Source: DATGIQ01 sp035295665 (GTDB taxonomy: Bacteria; Planctomycetota; Planctomycetia; Gemmatales; Gemmataceae). Taken from it: 5,094 nt of DNA. The stretch spans positions 1-5,094 of the forward strand of contig DATGIQ010000364.1 of NCBI GenBank assembly GCA_035295665.1, written 5' to 3'. The notes beneath the pieces are model-generated. The model worked only from the letters and a program-made list of their open reading frames with translations. It was not told where the DNA came from and did not search any database. Positions 1 to 5,094 of the stretch are shown here, one piece after another (within the stretch, counting starts at the first letter, position 1; the number at the start of each line of letters is the position of its first letter). The translations under genes were made by a program, and so were the position numbers.

Positions 1-101
1 ACTCCGATGCGCACGCCAGGCCGCAGCCAGCGGATCGCTTCCACAAGGGCCAAGAACAGCTTGCGGAGTTCCGCGAACTTATAGCCGGTCAAGTTATCCA
101 T
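1..101 (-). CDS. Unrecognised protein, N-terminal fragment (cut by window edge)
   Basis: This is the first 33 codons of a minus-strand gene that runs off the left edge. It begins at the ATG at 101-99 and reads MDNLTGYKFAELRKLFLALV, then EAIRWLRPGVRIGV. The segment looks like an amphipathic helix followed by a basic stretch, and no domain can be named from it. The start overlaps the stop codon of the preceding minus-strand gene by 8 nt (ATGGATAA), the usual sign of translational coupling in one operon. The frame has no stop up to the window edge. An alternative start is the TTG three codons further in. Function is unknown. Coding status is inferred from the overlap geometry and the plausible amino-acid composition. 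Confidence 0.5.
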   Translation of the reverse strand, partial: MDNLTGYKFAELRKLFLALVEAIRWLRPGVRIG

Positions 102-474
102 CAGGATACCGCAGGTAAGACACCACCAGGTAGGCAAAAACAACTAGGAAGCCGATGATGAAAGCGATGATTCCTACCGTCACGCCGGTGAGGAAAGGAT
201 TGATACCACGTCTGCGGACATCGGTATTGATCGAGGAAGGTGATAGTTCCGGGACGGAAGGTTTTGTAACCAGCTCTGTTTGGTATGCCTCCGAGCGCTC
301 TTCTCGCCGATGTTCGGGGATCGAGACGATTTGTTCCGGCGGAGGAGTGGCGCCGTGAAGCGGCGGAGGCAAAGCAGGCTCGCCCGGATGAGGCTTTGCC
401 TGCATCTGTTCCGAAGATCCAGGGGAGTCGCCCTCGGACTCTGGTTGTCGTGCGGGAGTGTGAGAGAAATACAA
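94..474 (-). CDS. Small Pro-rich, C-terminally anchored single-span membrane protein
   Basis: The 126-residue product has two parts. Residues 1-90 are hydrophilic and rich in Pro, Glu and Ser (for example PALPPPLHGATPPPEQ near 33-48) and look disordered. Residues 94-119 form one strong membrane helix (PFLTGVTVGIIAFIIGFLVV and on), followed by only a few residues ending YPDG. The RRR at 87-89 just before the helix predicts a cytoplasmic N-terminus and a tail anchored in the membrane. The chosen start is a TTG at 474-472, because an in-frame TAA at 501-499 closes the frame and no ATG lies between. A GGAGG sits 5 nt upstream of the TTG. The next minus-strand gene overlaps its stop. The family is not recognised. 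A possible oddity is that the true N-terminus may lie in another frame upstream, joined by a frameshift (see findings). Confidence 0.62.
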   Translation of the reverse strand: MYFSHTPARQPESEGDSPGSSEQMQAKPHPGEPALPPPLHGATPPPEQIVSIPEHRREERSEAYQTELVTKPSVPELSPSSINTDVRRRGINPFLTGVTVGIIAFIIGFLVVFAYLVVSYLRYPDG

Positions 475-479
475 GGCCG

Positions 480-484
480 CCTCC
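480..484 (-). promoter_or_regulatory. Ribosome binding site for the TTG-started membrane protein
   Basis: The minus strand reads GGAGG here, 5 nt before the TTG at 474-472. It supports a non-ATG start for this gene, since no ATG is available in frame after the TAA at 501-499. Confidence 0.45.
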
Positions 485-533
485 GTAAACAGCCAGAGTT
501 AAAAGCATACCCCGCTGCACCGCTAAGCCCGAA

Positions 534-749
534 TTAGTCATATTTTCGCAAATAATCATGGAAATACAAAGGGACATACAGGGCGTCGATACCCTTTGTT
601 CGTGCGCCCACAATCGCCCAGAATCCGCCGCGTCCTTGCCTGATGCCCATCAAACGTGTAATCTCATTGCATCGGCGGCCCGGACGACGACGCTCTGCGC
701 GTCCCCCCACCGCCAACGTGATCTCGCGCAGGACCATTACCCCCGACAT
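534..749 (-). CDS. Doubtful small ORF, 71 residues, possibly first gene of the minus-strand operon
   Basis: The ATG at 749-747 opens a 71-residue frame. Its first half is Arg/Gly-rich and unconvincing, but its end (GFWAIVGARTKGIDALYVPL, then YFHDYLRKYD) looks like real protein. A GGGGAAA stretch lies 8 nt upstream of the ATG. Its stop overlaps an ATG as ATGACTAA, the same 8-nt geometry seen between the two minus-strand genes further left. Against it, its start lies 3 nt from the start of the divergent accessory-protein gene, which would leave no room for promoters outside coding sequence. No family is recognised. It may be real, a remnant, or chance. Confidence 0.25.
   Translation of the reverse strand: MSGVMVLREITLAVGGRAERRRPGRRCNEITRLMGIRQGRGGFWAIVGARTKGIDALYVPLYFHDYLRKYD
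566..599. repeat. 8-bp inverted repeat in the divergent region
   Basis: ACAAAGGG at 566-573 is matched exactly by its reverse complement CCCTTTGT at 592-599, with an 18-nt gap between them. The arms could be an operator for a dimeric regulator or a weak RNA hairpin. No T-run follows on either strand at the right distance, so it is not called a terminator. About one such pair is expected by chance in a window of this size. Its interest comes only from its place between divergent genes. Confidence 0.25.
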
Positions 750-752
750 CTG

Positions 753-3299
753 ATGGCTTTCCCCAATCGATACACTTCTTCTGGCCTGGCGGCCATCCGC
801 TGCCTACGGCCCCCTTATTGCCTTCTTCTTGCCAGCATCGGCATAGCATGCCTCTGGACGACGACCGTGGCGGCTCAGCAAGGCGAGGCTGTGCCCCTCC
901 GTCTGAGCGGCGTCAATCCCGGCGGTTTCCGCACCAACGCTACGGAGAGCTGGGGGGCGTACACGTTCGCGCTGACGAACTTCACCGAGAAGGACCGTCT
1001 GGCCCGCGTCCTCGTCTTCTTCCAGCATCGGCCCGAAGTTCAGTACGGTCGAGACGTGTGGGTCCCCGCCCATTCCACGCGGTCGTCGTGGCTCCTCGTT
1101 GGCCCAGTCGAAGCGCAAGCCCCCGCGGGTCGCCGCGAGATCGAGATCCTGCTGTACGACCGGACAGATGGTCAGGACCGTCTCATCCTTCCCCCCGAGG
1201 CCGCCGGGCGCGTCCGCGGCCGTGGTGTGCCCTATCAACAGCGGGAACCAACCACTGCTATCCTGCTCGACGAGGAAGGACCGGAGCCGCCCCCCTTCGC
1301 CCAACTGCCCCAGCCGGAATCCCGCGATGAAGAGTCCTTTACGTTGGCCCGTGCATTCCGGCTTATGATCCACCGGTCCGAATCGATTCAGCGGATCAAC
1401 TCCGGTTCAATGACGCCCTTGGCAAAAACATTCGATGGCATCGATCACCTCATCCTTGCCTCGAATCGCATCGCCGACGACCCGACCAGCACGCGGGCGT
1501 TGCGCCACTGGTTGCAACAAGGGGGCAGGGTCTGGGTGATGCTGGACCGGGTCGAGCCGAAAGTCCTTGCGCCTCTCCTGGGCGATGCCCTTGACTTTCA
1601 ACTGGTCGATCGCATCGGCCTGAACAGCTTCCGCATTCAAAGCAACCTCGTGAGAGAAACGATGCCGGAGCCGGAGCAGAAGCACGATCGGCCCGTGGAG
1701 TTTGCCCGAGTGCTGCTGCCGGCCCATGAGCAAATGCGCCACAGCATCAACGGCTGGCCGCTCTGGTTCACGCGGAAAGTGGGGCGCGGCGAAGTCGTGT
1801 TTACCACGCTCAGTTACCGCGGCTGGGTTCGGCCGCGCCTACCAAGTGATCAAGCCGCTTCGTTTCCCCAGTTCCCGATGTTCCCTGTGCCGTTGTCACC
1901 CTTAGATGAAATCGCTGCCGTGCTGCAACCGCCGCCGGATATAAACACATTCCATGTCGAATCGTTCCAGCCGATGTTGACCGAGGAGATCGGCTACGCG
2001 GTCATCGGTCGCGGCACGGTAGTTTTAACCTTCGGGTTCTTTCTTCTGTCGGCACTGGCGTTGGGCATCGCGCTCAGACGGTCGAGCCGGCCGGAACTGC
2101 TTGGGTGGCTGGGGCCGGCGGCCTCCCTCGGTGCTGCCGGTGTGTTCTTTCTCATGGGGGAGTCTTCGCGGCGGTCGGCGCCCACCACGGTGGCAGTGGG
2201 ACAGATTGTTCATGCGGTTTCGGGCAAAGACGAGGCGGCGGTAACCGGTTTGCTCGCCATGTATCGACCGAACTCCGGCCCTGCCGAGGCAGGTGCGGAC
2301 GAAGGCGGGTTCTTCGATCTGGATACGTCCGGCATCGAGGGCCAAACACGCCGGCTTATCCTGACAGACCTGGACAAATGGCACTGGGAAAACATGACTT
2401 TGCCGGCCGGTGTCCGAGCAGGCTCCTTCCAGGATTCCCTCCGTATCGGTGAACCGATCCGGGCCGTCGCCCGCTTCGGGCCGGCCGGACTGGAGGGCAA
2501 AATCACGGGGCCTTGCCAGGAATTGGCCGATGCCGTCGCTACTACGCCCTCTGGACGCAATCTCGCTATTCATCTCGGTTCGGATGGAAGCTTCCGCGCC
2601 GGCCCCTCCGATGTTCTTCCCAAAGGCGAATTCCTCACCGAAGCCGTTCTCAGCGACAGACAGCAGAAGCGACAGGCGATTTACCGCGCCTTCTTGAAAC
2701 GGTCTGGGGCAGGCCTGGCGCAAGGAGGAGACAATGTCGTCTTGGCCTGGGCGAAAGCGTTGGATCTGCCGTTCCACCTGGAGCCGGAAGCCCGGCGGGT
2801 CGGCAGCGCCCTGTTGGTCGTGCCGCTGCAACTCGAAAGGTCCGCTCCGGGAACGGCGGTGAGCATTCCGGGACCGTTTATTTCGTGCCAGAGGATCGTG
2901 GATGCTGGGCCGATCCGGCTGGTTATGGAGGGCAAGGTGAACATGGACATGCACCTTCGTTTTCAACTCCCGCGCGAGGTATTGCCCTTCAAGGCCGAAC
3001 GCGCCCGCCTCACCCTCAAAATCGACGCCCCGTCCCGACGCGTCACCATCGCCGGCTTGCAAGACTCCCAGGCCACTCCGCTACGCTCGGTGGACAGTCC
3101 TCTCGATCCCCTCCGCCTCGACATCACCGACGAACGCTTGCTCCATCTCGACGCGGAAGGCGGATTGCACCTGAATGTCACTATCGGCAACACCTTCCAG
3201 GGCAAGTCGGAGGCCGCCGCCCCCCAGCAAGTGACGGAAAAATGGACTATCGACTATCTCGAACTCGACGTCAGCGGCCGGACAAAGTCCGACGAGTAG
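753..3299 (+). CDS. Large exported two-span membrane protein, putative accessory subunit of the ABC-2 transporter
   Basis: The product is 848 residues from the ATG at 753. This start is preferred over the in-frame ATG at 558 because it puts a signal peptide at the N-terminus: Arg-containing n-region, hydrophobic core near 22-35, and a VAA|QQ cleavage site after residue 41. Residues 42-165 are beta-rich. Residues about 168-360 look Rossmann/GATase1-like, with AILLDEE near 169, FDGIDHLILAS near 227, LRHWLQQGGRVWVMLD near 250 and GRGEVVFTTLSYRGW near 344. Helices lie at about 421-441 and 449-469, separated by a short RRSSRPE loop. Arg in that loop, plus the signal peptide, predicts that both large domains face outside the cytoplasm. 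Residues 470-848 are mostly beta-rich and unassigned. The ATPase gene begins 10 nt after the stop. The role, by analogy with GldG-type ABC_transp_aux partners, is inferred. No clear ribosome site precedes 753. Confidence 0.8.
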   Translation: MAFPNRYTSSGLAAIRCLRPPYCLLLASIGIACLWTTTVAAQQGEAVPLRLSGVNPGGFRTNATESWGAYTFALTNFTEKDRLARVLVFFQHRPEVQYGRDVWVPAHSTRSSWLLVGPVEAQAPAGRREIEILLYDRTDGQDRLILPPEAAGRVRGRGVPYQQREPTTAILLDEEGPEPPPFAQLPQPESRDEESFTLARAFRLMIHRSESIQRINSGSMTPLAKTFDGIDHLILASNRIADDPTSTRALRHWLQQGGRVWVMLDRVEPKVLAPLLGDALDFQLVDRIGLNSFRIQSNLVRETMPEPEQKHDRPVEFARVLLPAHEQMRHSINGWPLWFTRKVGRGEVVFTTLSYRGWVRPRLPSDQAASFPQFPMFPVPLSPLDEIAAVLQPPPDINTFHVESFQPMLTEEIGYAVIGRGTVVLTFGFFLLSALALGIALRRSSRPELLGWLGPAASLGAAGVFFLMGESSRRSAPTTVAVGQIVHAVSGKDEAAVTGLLAMYRPNSGPAEAGADEGGFFDLDTSGIEGQTRRLILTDLDKWHWENMTLPAGVRAGSFQDSLRIGEPIRAVARFGPAGLEGKITGPCQELADAVATTPSGRNLAIHLGSDGSFRAGPSDVLPKGEFLTEAVLSDRQQKRQAIYRAFLKRSGAGLAQGGDNVVLAWAKALDLPFHLEPEARRVGSALLVVPLQLERSAPGTAVSIPGPFISCQRIVDAGPIRLVMEGKVNMDMHLRFQLPREVLPFKAERARLTLKIDAPSRRVTIAGLQDSQATPLRSVDSPLDPLRLDITDERLLHLDAEGGLHLNVTIGNTFQGKSEAAAPQQVTEKWTIDYLELDVSGRTKSDE

Positions 3300-3302
3300 G
3301 AG
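3298..3302 (+). promoter_or_regulatory. Ribosome binding site of the ABC ATPase gene
   Basis: AGGAG overlaps the stop codon of the preceding gene and lies 7 nt before the ATG at 3310. The placement suggests that ribosomes finishing the accessory gene can reinitiate on the ATPase gene. Confidence 0.75.
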
Positions 3303-3309
3303 AACAACT

Positions 3310-4353
3310 ATGACGCTTGGTCCCCCCGTTATCCAGACCAAGGAACTGACGAAAAAATACGGCCCCTTCCTGGCCCTCGATCGCCTCACCATGTCCGTCG
3401 AACGCGGACAAATCCTCGGCTTCGTCGGACCCAACGGCGCCGGTAAGACCACCACTATCAAGATCCTCGTCGGCCTCGCTCGTCCCACCAGCGGCTCGGC
3501 CACCGTTGCCGGGGCCGACTGCGTCCGCGATGCCCGCAAGCTCAAACGCCTGGTCGGCTACATGCCCGACACCTTCGGCTCCTACGACAACATGCGTGTC
3601 GGCGAGTATCTTGATTTCTTTGGCGCCGCCTTCGGCATTCCGCGGCGGCAGCGGGCCAAACGCATCGGCGAAGTCCTGGAGATCACCGGGGCCAAATCGT
3701 TCCGCGACCTGTATGTCGAAGCGCTCAGCCACGGCATGAAACAGCGTGTGGCCATTGCCCGCACGCTCGTGCATGATCCGGAAGTGTTGATCCTCGATGA
3801 GCCGGCCAACGGTCTGGACCCGATGGCCCGCATCGAAATGCGGGAGTTGATGCTGCAATTGGCCGAGCAGGGCAAGACGTTGCTGGTAACCAGCCATGTG
3901 CTTCCGGAGCTGGCGCGGGTGTGTCATCGCGTGGTCATCATCACACGTGGACGGCTGCGGGCGTTTGGCACGCTGGAGGAGATCACGCGTCAGCTCAATC
4001 AGTCGCGTCCGATGGAGGTGTTGTTGCTGCATGCGGAGCAGGTGGAGCGGGCGGCGGAGCTGATTCGCCGTCAGCTGGAGCCTGGTGCTGAGGTTCATTC
4101 GTCGCCGGCGGAGGCGACGATTCGTTTCCGCACGGCGAAGCAGGAAGAGGAGCTGACGGGACTGCTGTCGGCGTTGGTGGCTGCTGACGTTGGTGTGACG
4201 CAGTTCCGCGAAGTGCAAACGGACCTGGAGGAAGCGTTCATGACGGTGGCGCGTTCGGACAAGGAGGGCGATGTCATCATGGCGGAGGTGGCGAGCGAAG
4301 CAGAAGGGTTGCCTTCGCAACAGGGAATCCAACGGGGGAGAGAAGGGCGATGA
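3310..4353 (+). CDS. ABC transporter ATP-binding protein (ABC-2 / NatA-like type)
   Basis: This 347-residue cytoplasmic ATPase should power the permease encoded just downstream. The nucleotide-binding domain covers residues 7-220. It has Walker A GPNGAGKTT (40-48), a Q-loop region VGYMPDTFG with Asp87 where classical ABC proteins carry Gln, signature LSHGMKQR (139-146), Walker B VLILDEP with catalytic Glu164 (159-165), D-loop NGLDP (167-171) and switch histidine His196 in TSH. All catalytic elements are present, so it should be active. The GYMPD and GMKQR forms are typical of a common ABC-2 exporter subfamily. Residues about 222-311, ending LEEAFMTVA, fit the DUF4162-like C-terminal domain. 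A further polar tail of about 36 residues has no assignment. Its stop overlaps the permease start as ATGA. Codon third bases change from C- to G-rich midway (see findings). Substrate is unknown. Confidence 0.95.
   Translation: MTLGPPVIQTKELTKKYGPFLALDRLTMSVERGQILGFVGPNGAGKTTTIKILVGLARPTSGSATVAGADCVRDARKLKRLVGYMPDTFGSYDNMRVGEYLDFFGAAFGIPRRQRAKRIGEVLEITGAKSFRDLYVEALSHGMKQRVAIARTLVHDPEVLILDEPANGLDPMARIEMRELMLQLAEQGKTLLVTSHVLPELARVCHRVVIITRGRLRAFGTLEEITRQLNQSRPMEVLLLHAEQVERAAELIRRQLEPGAEVHSSPAEATIRFRTAKQEEELTGLLSALVAADVGVTQFREVQTDLEEAFMTVARSDKEGDVIMAEVASEAEGLPSQQGIQRGREGR
4334..4340 (+). promoter_or_regulatory. Ribosome binding site of the permease gene
   Basis: GGGGGAG lies inside the last codons of the ATPase gene, 9 nt before the ATG at 4350. 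A second purine stretch, AAGGG at 4343-4347, is too close to the start to be the main site. With the ATGA overlap it supports coupled translation of ATPase and permease in matched amounts. Confidence 0.55.
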
Positions 4354-5094
4354 ATCCGATTATCCACCGCGAGCTGCTCGAAGTCCTGCGCACGCGCAAG
4401 GCCATTGCCTTGCAAATGGGTCTCGGACTCGCCTGTGCTCTGCTCGTTTTGGCGCGCTGGCCTACCGAGGGCACGGCGGACCTCAGCGGCGCTCGCTCTC
4501 TCCAGGTCCTTCGTGTCTTCGGCTACGGCATGATGGCCGGCATTCTTCTGTTGGTCCCAGCCTTCCCGGCCACGTCGCTGGTCCGCGAGAAACTCAAGGG
4601 CACGCTGGCGCTATTGCTCAATTCCCCGATGACTCCCTTGTCGATCTACCTGGGCAAGCTGGGGGGCGTGTTGGGTTTCACGGCGATTCTTCTGGTCATG
4701 ACGGTCCCTTCGGCGGCGGCCTGTTACGCCCTAGGCGGCGCCGCATCGCAGGGTGGGATCAGCGTCATTTACGGCATCCTGGCCATCGCCGCCTTACAAT
4801 TATCCACCCTGGCCCTCCTCGTTAGCTGCATCGCCCGCACCAGCGACGGCGCGCTCCGCGCCACCTACTCCCTCGTTCTCGTAATCTGTGTTCTGACGCT
4901 TGTCCCCTACGAGTTGCTTCAGGGGAAGGCAGATGCGATGACGGAATTCGCTTCCTGGCTCCGCTGTCTATCGCCGATCCCGGCCGTTATGGAGGCTCTC
5001 GGACAGGGCGACATGGGCGGGCACGGCATGTCCGCCGGCCAAAGCGTCCTGGGTCGCTACGCTCTGCTGGCCTCGGTGTTCAGTTTGATCTGCG
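4350..5094 (+). CDS. ABC-2 type transporter permease, C-terminus cut by window edge
   Basis: The frame is open from the ATG at 4350 to the window end, giving 248 residues. It starts with an amphipathic elbow helix (NPIIHRELLEVLRTRKA), typical of ABC-2 permeases. Hydrophobic spans follow at about 18-35, 54-75, 104-129, 137-161 and 170-188, and another begins near 236. Between the second and third spans lies REKLKGTLALLLNSP (79-93) followed by SIYLGKL. This matches the family pattern 'E-x-GT-LLL-x-P ... GKL' of the cytoplasmic loop that contacts the ATPase. The start is fixed by the ATGA overlap with the ATPase stop and by a GGAG upstream. It should form the membrane channel or mechanical element of the complex, as a homodimer or with another permease encoded beyond the window. 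The visible part is intact, with no frameshift. Substrate cannot be inferred. Confidence 0.9.
   Translation, partial: MNPIIHRELLEVLRTRKAIALQMGLGLACALLVLARWPTEGTADLSGARSLQVLRVFGYGMMAGILLLVPAFPATSLVREKLKGTLALLLNSPMTPLSIYLGKLGGVLGFTAILLVMTVPSAAACYALGGAASQGGISVIYGILAIAALQLSTLALLVSCIARTSDGALRATYSLVLVICVLTLVPYELLQGKADAMTEFASWLRCLSPIPAVMEALGQGDMGGHGMSAGQSVLGRYALLASVFSLIC

Larger units (their letters stand above)
475..752. promoter_or_regulatory. Divergent intergenic region; promoters not resolved
   Basis: This 278-nt stretch separates the minus-strand genes from the plus-strand transporter operon and should carry promoters for both. The part around 535-570 is clearly richer in A and T than its surroundings and is the likeliest promoter zone. 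I found no pair of -35 and -10 hexamers with proper spacing in either direction, so no promoter is called. The plus-strand frame is open back to an ATG at 558. The 65 residues it would add before 753 are rich in Cys, His and Arg and would bury the signal peptide, so they are treated as non-coding. The region also contains the inverted repeat at 566-599 and the doubtful minus-strand ORF at 534-749. Confidence 0.4.

Noticed and set aside
101..613. 170-residue minus-strand frame starting at an ATG at 613.
   Set aside because: It overlaps the membrane-protein frame, and its lower half is an Arg/Ser/Cys-rich shadow without the clear membrane helix. Only its 541-470 part is kept, as a possible frameshifted N-terminus.
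558..752. N-terminal extension of the accessory protein to the ATG at 558.
   Set aside because: The 65 extra residues are rich in Cys, His and Arg with no domain character, and would place a good signal peptide in the interior of the protein.
840..855. Lipobox at Cys33 of the accessory protein (GIAC).
   Set aside because: The -3 position is Gly, which does not fit the usual Leu/Val/Ile, and a good VAA|QQ signal peptidase I site lies just after it.
2025..3062. 345-residue minus-strand frame antisense to the accessory gene.
   Set aside because: Arg/Gly/Gln-rich composition typical of the reverse strand of a GC-rich gene; no motifs, and the plus-strand protein is well supported.
2513..3313. 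266-residue plus-strand frame overlapping the end of the accessory gene.
   Set aside because: Arg/Pro-rich shadow in another frame of a continuous real gene.
3388..3600. Asp87 in the Q-loop and His141 in the signature, as signs of a degenerate ATPase.
   Set aside because: GYMPD and LSxGMKQR forms are normal in this ABC-2 subfamily, and Walker A, Walker B Glu and the switch His are intact.
3271..4332. 353-residue minus-strand frame antisense to the ATPase gene.
   Set aside because: The plus strand here has every ABC ATPase motif; the antisense frame is a GC-rich shadow rich in His, Arg and Gln.
4271..4825. 184-residue plus-strand frame across the ATPase/permease junction.
   Set aside because: Low-complexity Gly/Arg/His composition; the permease frame from 4350 has the correct helices and family motif.

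Overview
The window is GC-rich bacterial DNA and most of it is one plus-strand operon for an ABC-2 type (drug-exporter or NatA/NosF-like) transporter. The style of the proteins suggests a planctomycete-like bacterium: a large secreted or membrane accessory protein next to the ATPase, and an ATPase of the 'GYMPD ... LSxGMKQR' subfamily. This placement is an inference from protein style, not from any marker gene.

Left end (1-474, minus strand): the first 33 codons of an unrecognised gene (101 to beyond 1) are preceded by a small Pro-rich, single-span membrane protein (474 to 94, TTG start). The two overlap by 8 nt in the form ATGGATAA, so they are probably co-transcribed and translationally coupled. 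Middle-left (475-752): a 278-nt divergent region with no convincing sigma-70 promoter. It holds an 8-bp inverted repeat (566-599) and a doubtful minus-strand small ORF (749 to 534) that may extend the minus-strand operon upstream.

Plus-strand operon (753 to beyond 5094): (i) an 848-residue exported membrane protein with a signal peptide, a beta-rich N-terminal region, a Rossmann/GATase1-like region, a two-helix membrane hairpin and a large extracytoplasmic C-terminal region; (ii) a complete 347-residue ABC ATPase with a C-terminal extension; (iii) an ABC-2 permease cut off by the window end. A strong ribosome site lies between (i) and (ii). An ATGA stop/start overlap joins (ii) and (iii).

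Working model: the ATPase and permease form an ABC-2 exporter or mechanotransmitter. The first gene supplies a large envelope-facing accessory subunit, resembling in outline the GldG / ABC_transp_aux partners of ABC-2 systems. The substrate cannot be told from the sequence. The points most worth checking are the accessory subunit itself, the stacked overlapping frames and possible frameshift on the minus strand, and a sharp change of codon third-base preference inside the ATPase gene.
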